Positions 38,590 through 49,142 of a stretch of DNA of 64,000 nt are shown piece after piece; position 1 is the first letter of the stretch; every line of letters starts with the position of its first letter. Where the stretch lies: positions 6,322,125 through 6,386,124 of the forward strand of contig NZ_JAKUKA010000001.1 of the NCBI RefSeq assembly GCF_023156195.1, given 5' to 3'. Both the position numbers and the translations under genes were made by a program. Origin of the DNA: Chitinophaga sedimenti (GTDB lineage: Bacteria; Bacteroidota; Bacteroidia; Chitinophagales; Chitinophagaceae). Under the pieces are notes generated by a model. The model was given only the letters and a program-made list of their open reading frames with translations. It was not told the DNA's origin and did no database searches.

Positions 38590-39615
38590 ATGACGACGTT
38601 AACATACAAGTTCCAGACACAACAGACCGACTACCATTTAAACGCTGATTTACTGCAATTGGACAAATTCGTGGATAAAACCCGTTGTATTCTTTTGCTG
38701 GATGAAAACGTGGACGAACATTACGGCGAAACGCTGAAAGGCTGGCGCAAGCTGGTCATTCCCGATGGCGAGGAGCACAAGTCGATGGAAGTAGTGGAGC
38801 AGGTGATTAACGGGCTGATAGAATTGGAAGCCGACCGCAAAACCATGCTGATAGGCATCGGTGGCGGTATGGTGACCGACCTTACCGGGTTTGCCGCCAG
38901 CATTTATATGCGCGGCATTCCTTTCGGTTTTGTGCCTACCACGCTGCTGGCGCAGGTAGACGCGGCTATCGGTGGAAAAAACGGCGTGAGCCACGGCATG
39001 CATAAAAACATGCTGGGTACCATCAATCAACCGAAGTTCATTTTATTCGATTACTCCCTACCTTCTACCATGCCGGATGCGGAATGGCACAATGGTTTTG
39101 CGGAGATCATCAAGTACGCGGCGATACAGGACGCGGAGCTTTTCGACTACCTGGAAACTAACAGGGAAGCGGCGCTCAGCCGGTCGGTAGAAGTGCTGCA
39201 GTTCCTGGTAGAACGTTCGGTTCAGATCAAAACAAAAATCGTTTTGGAAGATGAGTTTGAGAACGGATCGCGCCGCTGGCTGAACTTCGGGCATACGTTG
39301 GGCCATGCAGTGGAAAAGATAGAGGGGATTGCGCATGGACAGGCAGTAGCGATCGGGATGGTAGCTGCCGCGAAGCTTTCCGAGAAACTGAAGGGCCTGC
39401 CCACCGAGCAGACTAACCGGCTGATAAGGTTGATCAATGATTACCATTTGCCGGTCACTTTAACATCGGACAAGGAGCAGGTGTTTAACATCTTTAAGCT
39501 GGACAAAAAGCGGGAGAAGGATTTTATACATTTCATCCTGCTGGAAGAGATCGGGAAGGCGGTTACGCACCCTATTCCGATTGAAGAGCTGAAGCAGCTC
39601 ATGGACGAATTGTAA
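38590..39615 (+). CDS. aroB: 3-dehydroquinate synthase AroB
   Basis: NAD- and metal-dependent cyclisation of DAHP. Intact, 341 residues. Motifs: 'LLDENVDEHYGETL', 'DGEEHKSMEVVEQVINGLI', 'GIGGGMVTDLTGFAASIYMR', 'VPTTLLAQVDAAIGGKNGVS', and 'NFGHTLGHAVEKIEGIAHGQ' with metal-binding His residues. It starts 6 bases after the DAHP synthase-mutase gene, which points to coupled translation. Confidence 0.95.
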   Translation: MTTLTYKFQTQQTDYHLNADLLQLDKFVDKTRCILLLDENVDEHYGETLKGWRKLVIPDGEEHKSMEVVEQVINGLIELEADRKTMLIGIGGGMVTDLTGFAASIYMRGIPFGFVPTTLLAQVDAAIGGKNGVSHGMHKNMLGTINQPKFILFDYSLPSTMPDAEWHNGFAEIIKYAAIQDAELFDYLETNREAALSRSVEVLQFLVERSVQIKTKIVLEDEFENGSRRWLNFGHTLGHAVEKIEGIAHGQAVAIGMVAAAKLSEKLKGLPTEQTNRLIRLINDYHLPVTLTSDKEQVFNIFKLDKKREKDFIHFILLEEIGKAVTHPIPIEELKQLMDEL

Positions 39616-39639
39616 AGCGTAGCACAAACAATAATAAGC

Positions 39640-40925
39640 ATGAAAGTAAAAGTATCACCCGGCGCCATCAAAGGCATAGTGACCGCCAACCCGTCTAAAA
39701 GCGCCATGCAACGCGCGGTAGCGGCGGCTTTGCTGGCAAAGGGCACCAGCATCATCCGCAACCCGGGCCTCAGCAACGACTGTCTGGCCGCGCTGGACGT
39801 GGCGGGAAGGCTGGGCGCCACAGTGGTGAAAAAGACGATCATTACGAGATTACGAGCAACGGTGTGGCCCCGGTGTCTGCAGAAATTAACTGCGGCGAAT
39901 CCGGTTTGGGCATCCGTATGTTTACGCCGATTGCAGCACTCGCATCACAACCACTGACCATTGTTGGTCATGGCAGCCTGGTAACACGCCCTATGGATTT
40001 TTTCCAGGAGGTATTTCCGAAGCTGAGCGTGGAATGCAGCACCAACGGTGGTAAACTCCCGCTCCATATTAAAGGCCCGTTACAGGCCAATAATGTGGAG
40101 ATTGATGGTTCACTCAGCTCCCAGTTCCTCACCGGTTTGCTGATGGCATTCGGCAGTGTGGCAGAAAAAGCAACCATCACTGTAAAAGACCTGAAAAGCA
40201 AACCTTATATCGCACTTACCTTGCAGCTGATGGAACACTTTGGCGTGCAGGTGGAGAACGACAACTTCGAACGCTTCCACTTTACCAAAAAGCAGTCGTA
40301 CAAAGCGGTTGAATATACGGTAGAAGGCGATTGGAGTGGCGCGGCTTTCCTGCTGGTAGCAGCGGCGGTGTCCGGTAAAGCGGAAGTGAAGCACCTGAAC
40401 ACGCAATCTGCCCAATCCGATAAAGCGATCCTCCAGGCGCTGGAAAGCGCGGGCGCACAAATACTGCCCGGATTGTACACCGTGATCATCGGCAACAATG
40501 GTGAATTAAAACCATTCGAGTTTGATGCAACCGACTGCCCGGACCTGTTCCCGCCGCTGGTGGCGCTGGCCGCCAACTGCAAAGGCGTTACGAAAATACT
40601 CGGCGTAAGCCGGTTGGCGCACAAAGAAAGCGACCGTGGTATTACATTGCAGGAGGAGTTTGGTAAAATGGGCATCCGCATAGACCTTGATGGCGACGTG
40701 ATGTATGTACACGGCGGCACCGGCATTAAAGGAGCAGCCGTTCATTCCCGCAACGACCACCGCATTGCGATGGCTTGCGCGGTGGCAGCGTTAACCGCCG
40801 ATGGTGATGTGGAAATTGAGAATGCAGAAGCGATCAATAAATCGTATCCCGAGTTCTATGATCACATTGCATCACTGGGTGCTACCGTAACTGTTACCAG
40901 TGCGGAAAAGGCATTGAACCACTAA
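39640..40925 (+). CDS. aroA: EPSP synthase AroA (one frameshift)
   Basis: 3-phosphoshikimate 1-carboxyvinyltransferase. Motifs: 'ANPSKSAMQRAVAAALLAKG' (Lys/Ser/Arg phosphate pocket), 'GESGLGIRMFTPIAALASQP', 'SLVTRPMDFFQEVF', 'DGSLSSQFLTGLLMAFG', 'GDWSGAAFLLVAAAVSG' and 'HSRNDHRIAMACAVAAL'. An A-run at 39829-39833 is one base short; repair gives 'VVKKDDHYEITSNGVAP' and 428 residues. The usual R-P of 'RP(M/L)' is kept, while the second loop reads 'GESGLGIRMF' where many have 'GNAGTAMRPL', as in class variants of Bacteroidota. Confidence 0.92.
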
Positions 40926-40939
40926 ACTAACTAGAACGT

Positions 40940-41934
40940 ATGAACAGCTTTGGCAGAATATTCAGGGTGAATGTATTTGGCGAATCGCACGGCGAATGTG
41001 TGGGGGTAAATATCGATGGCGTACCGGCAGGTTTACCGTTAACGCAGGCCGACTTTTTACCTGACCTCGAACGTCGCAAAGCCGGCGCCAAAGGCACTAC
41101 ACCGCGTAAGGAGGATGACCTGCCTTTCCTGAAATCCGGGGTGTTTAAAGAACATACCACCGGCGCGCCGATTACGATTTTGTTCGAGAACAACAATACC
41201 CGCAGCACCGATTACGACAAACTGCGCGAGTTTCCTCGTCCCGGCCATGCAGATTTCGTGGCATCGCATAAGTATGGCGGCTTCGAGGATTTCCGTGGCG
41301 GTGGCCACTTCAGCGGTCGTTTAACGCTGAACCTGGTAGCAGCCGGTGTGATCGCCAAAAAGATCCTGGGCGATAACATCCGGTGAAGGCACACATCAAG
41401 GAAATTGGCGGTATTGCTGATCCGGAGAAAGGTCTGGAGTCGGCGATTGCCGCGAAGGATTCTGTGGGTGGGATCGTGGAGTGTGTAGTAGACGGCTTGC
41501 CGATCGGCCTGGGCGAACCTTTCTTTGATTCGATCGAGTCGAATATTGCACATGCGGTGTTTGCGATCCCGGCGATCAAAGGCGTGGAGTTCGGTGCAGG
41601 TTTTGCCGCCGCGAAAATGAAGGGCGTGGAACATAACGACGCCATTGTTGATATGAGCGGTAAAACTGCGACAAACAATGCGGGCGGTGTAGTAGGCGGC
41701 ATCACGAACGGTAACCAGCTGGTATTTCGTGTGGCGGTGAAACCTACGTCCAGCACGCCGAAAGATCAGCAAACGCTGAACATCACCACCGGGGAGGTAG
41801 GCACTTTCAGTGTGAAAGGCCGCCACGACCTCTGCATCGCGTTGCGTGTGCCGGTGGTGTTGGAAGCAGTAACGGCGATGGTGCTGGCAGATTTCTTTTT
41901 GCTGGAGCAGCATCGTGGTAAAATCTGGAAATAG
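40940..41934 (+). CDS. aroC: Chorismate synthase AroC (one frameshift)
   Basis: FMN-dependent last step to chorismate. Motifs: 'GRIFRVNVFGESHGECVGVN' (residues 4-23), 'FPRPGHADFVASHKYGGFED', 'RGGGHFSGRLTLNLVAAGVI' and 'HNDAIVDMSGKTATNNAGGV', and 'GRHDLCIALRVPVVLEAVTA' at the end. The frame breaks at 41380-41383, where CCGG probably replaces CCAGG (reading 'GDNIQVKAHIKEIGG'). Repair gives 331 residues, slightly short but complete for the family. Last gene of the operon; a terminator follows. Confidence 0.93.
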
Positions 41935-41956
41935 TAGAAAGTGTATAAAAGTGAAG

Positions 41957-41988
41957 GGCGCCCGGTGTTGACCGGGCGCCTTTTTTTT
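41957..41988 (+). terminator. Terminator of the aromatic operon
   Basis: GGCGCCCGGT (41957-41966) and ACCGGGCGCC (41971-41980), perfect 10-bp stem, then eight T. Confidence 0.9.
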
Positions 41989-42012
41989 ATGTTGATAGAA
42001 GAGAAGTGGTTG

Positions 42013-42038
42013 AAGGGAGTGATACAACGGCGGCTGAA
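42013..42038 (+). repeat. 26-bp dispersed repeat, copy 3
   Basis: AAGGGAGTGATACAACGGCG then GCTGAA. The last 14 bases (CAACGGCGGCTGAA) are identical to copy 1. Like the other copies, it lies between a gene end and an A-rich terminator. It lies within a 24-codon frame (41989-42063) that I do not call a gene. Confidence 0.55.
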
Positions 42039-42065
42039 CAGCCTGGGGGAGTTGGCGCCATAAAA

Positions 42066-42090
42066 AAGCCGCACCTTAACGATGCGGCTT
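42066..42090 (-). terminator. Rho-independent terminator of the FKBP gene
   Basis: AAGCCGCA (42066-42073) and TGCGGCTT (42083-42090). On the minus strand it is followed by a T-run. Confidence 0.75.
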
Positions 42091-42111
42091 CCCTATTTAC
42101 AATAATCTCAA

Positions 42112-42826
42112 TTACTTAACGATCTCCAGCAGTTCTACCTCGAATACGAGTGCGCTACCTGGCTGAATTTTAGCGCCGGCCTGGCGTTCGCCATAGGCGA
42201 GGTCGGCGGGCAGGAACAGTTTCCATTTAGAACCAACGGGCATCAGTTGCAGGGCTTCGGTCCAGCCGGAGATTACACCATTTACCGGGAAGGTGGCGGG
42301 CTCGCCTCTTTCCACGGAGCTGTCGAATACGGTGCCATCAATCAGCGTACCTACGTAATGCGTTTTTACGCGGTCGGTCGCTTTCGGGATCAGGCCGGTG
42401 CCGTGGTTGATGATCTGGTATTGCAAGCCGCTGGGCAGCGTGATAATACCAGCCTTGGTTTTGTTTTCAGCGAGGAACTTTTCGCCGTCAGCCTTGTTTT
42501 TGGCCAGCTTCTCGGCCTTCATTTTCTGCAAATAATCGGATATAGACATAGATACTTGTTGTTGCGTGAGTAATGTGTCTACGCCGGCCATGCTGAGTTT
42601 CACCGCTTTGATGAACACCTCGATATTCAGGCTGTCGAGTCCCACGGGACTTGATAGAGTTGCCAATGTCCTTGCCCAGTGCAAAACTTAATGTGTCAAT
42701 TCCGTTTTCCAACATGGGTTTAGGAGGCGGAGGCGGCGTTGTAGCCACGGTTGTCGCGGTTTTTGGAGTGCAGGCTTGCAGGGATAGTATACCTATTGCG
42801 CCGATAATCAGGCTCTTTTTGATCAT
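42112..42826 (-). CDS. FKBP-type peptidyl-prolyl isomerase lipoprotein (one frameshift)
   Basis: Folding catalyst of the envelope. Start ATG 42826 gives a lipoprotein signal with lipobox 'LSLQAC' (Cys about residue 18). An FKBP_N-like helical dimerisation region follows ('DTLSFALGKDIGNSIKSRG'), then the FKBP domain (about 135-237): 'GLQYQIINHGTGLIPKATDR', 'VKTHYVGTLIDGTVFDSS', 'FPVNGVISGWTEALQLMPVG' and 'LAYGERQAGAKIQPGSALVF'. One extra G near 42645-42648 breaks the frame; repair gives 237 residues. This is the Mip/FkpA type. Confidence 0.9.
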
Positions 42827-42880
42827 GATATTCAAAAATTTGCGTGCAATATAAGCGCAAAAATCAATATACAACATGCA

Positions 42881-43601
42881 TTATTTGCTGCGGGTCCAGA
42901 TTTCCGAGATTTTTTCTCCCTTGGAACTCAATCCACTATGATGCCAGTTGTCGCCGTCCACCTTGCCATCGAAGCTGAGCGACATGCCCACACGGCTGGT
43001 GTCGCGGGAAAAGAATTCGATGTTTTCGGTGTATTTACCGTCTTTAAAGGAGTACGTGCCGCCGCCTGTACCGAAGAACTCGCCGGTTTCTGTATTGATA
43101 GCCGCCCACTGGAAGCGGGTGCCCGAAAGGATTTTCAGCGTTCTGCGCGGGCCGGGATTGATGGGATTCATTTTACCTTCCTGCTCGCGCTGGGAAATAC
43201 GCCATACGCCGGCCAGGGCAGCGTTGCCATCGTCGATGCGCTGCCATTCCGTGGCGTCGTCGCCGGCGTTGATCTGCAGTTCGTTGCCGTTCACTTTGTA
43301 CGATACCGGGAAGCTCTGGCCTACCTGGTCCTTATCGTCCGTATGGAACTGCATGGTGGCGTCCAGCGAGCCGGCACCGGTTTCCTTGTATGTGCCGCCG
43401 AAGCTGCCGATAAAGGTTTTAGCGTCTTTGTTGTAGCCGGTCTGCATAAAGTAACCGTCTGCAATAACCGGGGGTAATGGAGGCTCCTGAGGGCGCGTTT
43501 TTCATTTGCCAGGCGCCTTCGATAGTGGATTGAGCGTTTGCGGCACGGGCGAATACCAAGGTAAACAGCGCCATGCACAGCATGGAGAAAATGCGTTTCA
43601 T
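42881..43601 (-). CDS. Secreted protein with two related beta domains (one frameshift)
   Basis: Signal peptide residues 1-23 ('LFTLVFARAANAQ'). The mature part seems to hold two copies of one fold of about 100 residues. Copy 1 has 'IEGAWQMKN', 'FIGSFGGTYKETGAGS' and 'DKDQVGQSFPVSYKVNGNEL'. Copy 2 has 'LAGVWRISQREQ', 'FFGTGGGTYSFKDGKY' and 'DTSRVGMSLSFDGKVDGDNW'. These are lipocalin-like/DUF4488-like in pattern, with unknown ligand. One extra G in the run near 43470-43474 breaks the frame; repair gives 239 residues. Function not known. Confidence 0.7.
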
Positions 43602-43656
43602 GCGTTTCTGGGTTTTAACGTGAATAGACTTAAAGATACACTAAAGGGCAAAACAA

Positions 43657-43682
43657 AGCCCTTTACCCGGCGGTAAAGGGCT
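43657..43682 (-). terminator. Rho-independent terminator
   Basis: AGCCCTTTACC (43657-43667) and GGTAAAGGGCT (43672-43682), 4-nt loop; on the minus strand TTGTTTTG follows. It ends the hydrolase gene. Confidence 0.75.
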
Positions 43683-43703
43683 GCATTTCACAAATATTTA
43701 TCG

Positions 43704-45593
43704 TCATTTCAGTATCGGAAGCAAAATCCGGGAGGGATGGGACGCTTCGTGCAGGATGCGGATCTGTGCTTTGCGGAAGTCGCTGTCCTTCGCCGTATAG
43801 ATGTCCATAAACTGCTGCGGGTTGCGGTCGGCGATCGGGAACCAGCTGCTCTGTATCTGCACCATGATGCGATGGCCTTTGGTGAAGGTATGCGCTACAT
43901 CCGGCAGGGTGAACTTCACTTCCGACGCTACGTTTGGCACAAAAGGAACCGGTTTCTCGAAGCTGTTGCGGAACTTACCACGCATGATCTCGCCGCGGAC
44001 GAGCATCTGGAAGCCACCCATGGGGTAAGTAATAGAAGGTACGCGCCGGTGCTCGCTCTCCACATCTTCGGTGTAACGGAAATTATCCGGGAACACGTCG
44101 ATGATCTTTACCACGAAATCTGCATCCGTACTGCTGATGGACGCGAACAGGTCGGCCACTACCGGGCCTGCCAGCGTTACATCTTCACTTAAAACATCGG
44201 TCTGGAATACCAGCACATCCGGACGGCGCGACGCGAAGCGCTGGTCGTCGGTCATGTAGTTAATGGTGCGGCTGAAGTGTACGTCTTCTGTATAAGGAAC
44301 GGGTTTGGCAGGGTCGCTGGTATATTCGGTAGCGCTCTTTGCCGCAGTGGGCTTGCTGAAACTGAGTTGCCCGTTAGCGCCCAGGTATATTGCCTGTGTT
44401 GCCTCGGCCATCGGCCATTTGGGCAGCTGCCGCCATTGATTTTCCCCGGTGAAGAAGATGGTGGCTTCCGCGATAGCGGGCTCCTTTCCTTTTCCTTTCA
44501 AATAATAATTGAAGAAAGGGATCTCTATGTTTTGCTGATACCATGCTGCAGTATTGCTGCCGAATTGCACGTTGCCAAGATGCGTACCATCTAATGAAGC
44601 CCATTGACCGTGGTACCACGGGCCCATTACCAGGCGGTTGTTCGTACCGGGACTCAAATGCTCGATCGCTTTATAGGTGCTCCATGCGCCGAAGCAGTCT
44701 TCCGCATCGAAAGTACCGCCAACGGTGAGGATCACGGGTTTTACATTTTTGGTGAAGTTGCGGACATTGCGTGCGCGCCACCAGCCGTCGTAGTTGCCGT
44801 GCGTCATCAGGTCTTTCCAGAACAGGATGCTGTCGCCCATAATGCGGGTGAAGTTGCTCAGTGCGCCTGTCTCCAGGTAAAACTTGTAGTTGTCGCGGTT
44901 CGGGAACTCGAAGCCGGTAGGCCCAACCGTAGTAGGTTTCGGCCTGGGTTTACCGAACGAGGTGTAGAAGCTGAATGCATCTGCCAGCATAAACGCGCCG
45001 TTATGGTGGAAGTCGTCGCCCTGGAACCAGTCGGTCACCGGCGCCTGCGGACTCACTGCCTTTAATGCGGGGTGATTGCTCAACGCCGCCATGGTAGAGT
45101 AGAAGCCAGGGTAGGAGATACCGAACACGCCTACATTACCATTGTTACCATGGAGATTTTTAACGAGCCAGTCGATGGTATCGTACGTATCGCTGGCTTC
45201 ATCAATATCCTTATCTGTCTTCTTATTCGGGTTAAAGGGCCGAACATCTTCAAACACGCCTTCGCTCATCCAGCGGCCGCGTACATCCTGTGTGACGATG
45301 ATATAGTTTTCGCGAAGGTAAGCATTGAGGTAACGGCGGTACAGCGGTGAGTATTCCTGTTCCCCGTAGGGCGCACAGGAATACGGTGTGCGCGTCATGA
45401 GCACCGGGTGTTTTTCACTTTGATCTTTCGGCAGGTAAACGGATGTAAACAACCGCACGCCATCGCGCATCGGGATATATACTTCCTTTTTCGTGTAATG
45501 TTCCCTGAACCAGAGGGAGTCGGCATTGATTTGCCCGGCAAAGGCAGGGGCGAGAAAGAACAATCCCGCCAGCAGCAGCAGCCACTTCTTCAT
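43704..45593 (-). CDS. Secreted CocE/NonD-family hydrolase (X-Pro dipeptidyl-peptidase S15-like)
   Basis: Intact, 629 residues. Signal peptide residues 1-19 ('MKKWLLLLAGLFFLAPAFA'). Alpha/beta-hydrolase domain: 'VYIPMRDGVRLFTSVYLP', 'MTRTPYSCAPYG', 'IIVTQDVRGRWMSEGVFE', nucleophile Ser in 'VGVFGISYPGFYSTMAALS' and the His in 'LVMGPWYHGQWASL'. The C-terminal jelly-roll domain ('VLVFQTDVLSEDVTLAGPVV') is typical of the family. Members cleave acyl esters, glutaryl-cephalosporins or Xaa-Pro peptides; the substrate cannot be read from the sequence. Confidence 0.9.
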   Translation of the reverse strand: MKKWLLLLAGLFFLAPAFAGQINADSLWFREHYTKKEVYIPMRDGVRLFTSVYLPKDQSEKHPVLMTRTPYSCAPYGEQEYSPLYRRYLNAYLRENYIIVTQDVRGRWMSEGVFEDVRPFNPNKKTDKDIDEASDTYDTIDWLVKNLHGNNGNVGVFGISYPGFYSTMAALSNHPALKAVSPQAPVTDWFQGDDFHHNGAFMLADAFSFYTSFGKPRPKPTTVGPTGFEFPNRDNYKFYLETGALSNFTRIMGDSILFWKDLMTHGNYDGWWRARNVRNFTKNVKPVILTVGGTFDAEDCFGAWSTYKAIEHLSPGTNNRLVMGPWYHGQWASLDGTHLGNVQFGSNTAAWYQQNIEIPFFNYYLKGKGKEPAIAEATIFFTGENQWRQLPKWPMAEATQAIYLGANGQLSFSKPTAAKSATEYTSDPAKPVPYTEDVHFSRTINYMTDDQRFASRRPDVLVFQTDVLSEDVTLAGPVVADLFASISSTDADFVVKIIDVFPDNFRYTEDVESEHRRVPSITYPMGGFQMLVRGEIMRGKFRNSFEKPVPFVPNVASEVKFTLPDVAHTFTKGHRIMVQIQSSWFPIADRNPQQFMDIYTAKDSDFRKAQIRILHEASHPSRILLPILK

Positions 45594-45720
45594 AAGCTAA
45601 ATGATGTTTAGATGTTGCGTACACAAAATAGCTAAAAGTGCAGGCAGGACGCTTTGAATTTATATGAATGGCGGTTTATGCCCAGCGGAAATGCCGTAAT
45701 TTCATATCAAACTAACTGTT

Positions 45721-46230
45721 ATGGCAAAACCAGTAGAAGGCGAATTTAACCCCTACGCCGGTACCTACATCAATTATGTACCGGAAGATGATGTGGTGAC
45801 GGCGCTCGCCGCCAATACGCGCATTATGATTGATTTCTTCAGATCGATACCGGTGGATAAACGTGACTATGCGTATGCGCCCGGCAAGTGGACGATTAAG
45901 CAGGTGTTGCAGCACGTAACGGATGCGGAGCGCATTTTTGCTTACCGGGCATTGCGTTTTGCGCGTGCCGATAAAACGGAACTTCCCGGCTGGGAAGAGA
46001 ACGAGTATGGCGAACAGGCCCGTGTGGACCATTTACAATGGGATGATATGCTCGATGAATTTATCGTGGTGCGGAAGTCGTCGGAGTACCTTTTCAAGAG
46101 CTTAAATGAGGCCGAACTGCAACGTGGCGGCATTGCTAACGGCAGGTTTAATACCGTGAACAGCATTGGATTTGTGATTGCCGGGCATGCCTATCATCAT
46201 CATAAAATAACTCAAGAAAGATACCTGTAA
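45721..46230 (+). CDS. DinB-family protein
   Basis: 169 residues, intact. Four-helix DinB-like fold, with metal-binding His positions plausible in 'WTIKQVLQHVTDAERIFAYR' and the C-terminal 'VIAGHAYHHHKITQERYL'. Such proteins are cytoplasmic and related to thiol transferases or hydrolases; the reaction here is unknown. It stands alone, convergent with the TonB-like gene, with a GC-rich hairpin between them. Confidence 0.85.
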   Translation: MAKPVEGEFNPYAGTYINYVPEDDVVTALAANTRIMIDFFRSIPVDKRDYAYAPGKWTIKQVLQHVTDAERIFAYRALRFARADKTELPGWEENEYGEQARVDHLQWDDMLDEFIVVRKSSEYLFKSLNEAELQRGGIANGRFNTVNSIGFVIAGHAYHHHKITQERYL

Positions 46231-46237
46231 AACCAAA

Positions 46238-46262
46238 CCGCCTCCTTAACAGGAGGCGGCGT
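46238..46262. terminator. Hairpin between convergent genes
   Basis: CCGCCTCC (46238-46245) and GGAGGCGG (46252-46259) with a 6-nt loop. The T-run is weak (CGTTTC), so termination is likely but not certain. Confidence 0.6.
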
Positions 46263-46294
46263 TTCATACGGTCTATAATACAAAGATTTGATCA

Positions 46295-49142
46295 TCAGAA
46301 ACGTTGCTGACGCATGCTGCCCGCTTTACGCGCCGGTGCGGCGCCACCGCCGAAGCTGCTGATGTTGTAGGTGAACGAGAGCATGAAGTACTGCTGCACG
46401 ATCATCGTTTGTACATCTTCGATGTAGTCCTGCTGGATGACCCTGCGGGAAGAAATATTCCGGTTCAGCAAATCGTATACGCTCAGCTTCAGCATACCCC
46501 GGTCATTTTTCAGGAACATACGTGATACGGCCATATTCCACAGTGTTACGTCTTTCCGGTAACCAGGCGCCATATTGGTGTTATAACTATAGTTGATATC
46601 ATTTTCCCACACGAATTTCTTAGGCCAGTAGAGTGCGGTACTCAGCGTGCCGGAGTGCACGGTGGCATCGGTAGAGCGCATCGTGCTGATGGAGTAATCC
46701 GTTTTGCGATAGTTGATGCGGTAACCCGGTGCGATATCGAATAACTCTTTGTACACATATGTCACGTTGCCATTTCCGCCCACACTGATGGTTTTGGTTT
46801 CGTTGCGTTGTATGCCCGTTTCCGGACGGCTGGAAAAGCTCAGACTTTGCCCGTAGTTACCGTTAAAGTTGCCATTAAAGCGCCAGGAATAATTTTCTTT
46901 TTGATAGACTTGGAGATGTAACTGTACGTATTGATGTTATAGTTGCCGCTTACGTTTATCGGTCGTGTAGTTTGTACAAAATTCTTATCGTACGACACTT
47001 CATTCACAATGGCATTGGCTATTGGCGAGTAACCAATGTTGACCGCGTAGTTGAATCCCTTTTGAGGAACGAAACCATCCATACGCAGGTTGATGTTGTG
47101 GTTAAAGGCCGTTTTCAGATCGGGGTTACCAACGCGTTTAAACAAGGTGTTGGTATTATCCGGCACCGGCTGTAACTGGTCTGTGGTCGGCTGATTGGCG
47201 TAGAAGTAGTAGTCGGCCGACACGCGCAGTTGCTGCGATACATTATAGCTGATGCGGGAAGTAGGAACGAAGGAAGTTTGATACAGGTTGATGGAGTCGT
47301 CCTGCGTATACGAATAGTTCTTAAGCGTATTCATTTGTATGCCGCCGCCAAGGGCTACGTTAAATTTCTGGGTGTTGTAGTTGAATACGAGCTGTGGTTT
47401 CTGCATCACATTCACGGAGCGGAACTTATTACTGTAGGCCGAATCAATGTCTTCATATTTACCGGTGCCGCTGTTGAGATTGTACGTTTGGCGATCGGAG
47501 TTGCTCAGTGCATAATTGAAGTTATAGCTGGCTTCCATTCTCCAGGCTTTGCCGAGTGGCTCTATGTAGGTCAATGAACCGCTCAACCCGCGTGTGTCGC
47601 CATTGCTGCGGGTGTGCTGGTCGGTGAGCTCTTCGCGATCCACCCCATCTTCCACGAAATGATTTTCGGAATTCACAAACAGGTTGACCTTGTTACGACT
47701 GTACTGCTGGCCAAACTCCATTGAAATACTGCGCCCTTCGCGGTTTAACAAACGTACCAGACTGAAGTTATTACGGAAGTTCAGGTTTTTCATGGCAGAG
47801 CGATTGAACATATCTGACGAGTTTACCATGTCGCCATCCGGTGTGCGGGTAATACCGTGGGTTTCGGACAGGCTGCTGGTGGCGCTGTAATCGAGGTTAG
47901 GCGCAACAATGAGCGTGGTGAATGAATCGATCTGGTAGTTAAACGACATGTTCATGCGGTGGTTGTTGTTATACGCCACACCGGTGCGGTCTTCGTCGTA
48001 TACATTCGCGGTATCAGTGTTGGTAAATTCGCGATGCCGGAAGTCTGGATGCGCGTATCCGCATAGTTGTAAAAATAACTGCCGTTCACCTGTAATTTCC
48101 TATTGATCTGTTCATTGTAGTTAACACCGCCGGTGGCTATTTTACGAATGCCTTCGCCACCTACGCCGCCAATCGTTAACCCGTTCATAGATATCATGCC
48201 CGGCCCTGCGCCGCCGCCCATCATGCCGCCGCCAACGGTGACAGACATGCCGCCACGTCCGCCGCCACCGGACTGTATACCCTGCAGGTCGGAGAAGGTA
48301 AAGCCGGTATTATTCAGATTGTTGAGTGCACCGATAATACTGATCTGGCGTTTCTTATTAAAGAAGTTCACCAGTGCGCTGGCGTCGTAACGTTCCTGTG
48401 TGCCAATGCCGCCGGTGATACGGCCAAACACCCCTTTCTTCTTATCTTCCTTTAAAGTGATATTAATGGTTTTATCCTGCCCGTCCGTTTTTTGCCCGGT
48501 GATCTCCTGCACTTTTGTTTTTGTATCTACCACCTGTATCTTATCAACAATTTCTTTAGGCAGATTTTTAGTAGCGATTTTCGGATCATTACCGAAGAAC
48601 TCTTTACCATCCACCAGTATGCGGCTCACTGTTTTTCCATTCACTTTGATCGACCCGTCTTCTTCCACTTCCACGCCGGGTAGTTTTTTCAGAAGGTCTT
48701 CTACTACCGCATTGGGCTTGGTTTTAAACGATGATGCATTAAACTCCAGCGTGTCGTTCTTAATGGAGATAGGTGGCTTTTCGCCTTCGATCACTACTTC
48801 GTTCAGTGCCCCGGAACTCGGCGCAAGGATGATGGCGCCGAAGTCGTGGTCGGCGTCTGCTTTCAGTACCTTACGATATTGTTTGTAGCCTGTGTAAGAT
48901 ACCAGCAGCACAAAAGTTTGTCCGGAGGGCAGCGGGTCCAGTTTAAACTGGCCTTTTTTGTCGGTGAGGGTATAGGTGTATAGTGTACTGTCTTTCGCAT
49001 CGTTCACCGCAACGGTGGCGAGTTCAAGAATTTCTTTTGTCGTGGAATCAACGACCTTGCCGGTCCAGTTGACTTTACTTTGGGCGCTTGCCCGTGCGGA
49101 GGCCAACAGGGCAATAGACGCGATGATCAGGTAACGAAACAT
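46295..49142 (-). CDS. TonB-receptor-like outer membrane beta-barrel protein (two frameshifts)
   Basis: Signal peptide (1-20), then a carboxypeptidase-regulatory-like domain (about 24-110: 'WTGKVVDSTTKEILELATVA', 'LTDKKGQFKLDPLPSGQTFV'). A plug-like domain follows ('NAVVEDLLKKLPGVEVEEDG', 'SRILVDGKEFFGNDPKIATK') and then a long beta-barrel ending in Phe ('GSMRQQRF'). A Gly/Met-rich insertion lies near residues 290-325 ('GGGGRGGMSVTVGGGMMGGG'). No adjacent SusD-like gene is seen, so it is not a SusCD pair; the ligand is unknown. Runs one base short near 48030 and 46906-46910 break the frame; repair gives 949 residues. Confidence 0.88.

Noticed and set aside
41989..42063. 24-codon frame after aroC
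   Set aside because: It spans the dispersed repeat and ends near a terminator; composition is explained by the repeat, and no ribosome site is evident.
46295..49142. SusC/SusD polysaccharide utilisation pair
   Set aside because: No SusD-like lipoprotein gene is next to the barrel gene; neighbours are a DinB protein and a tail-fibre-like protein.
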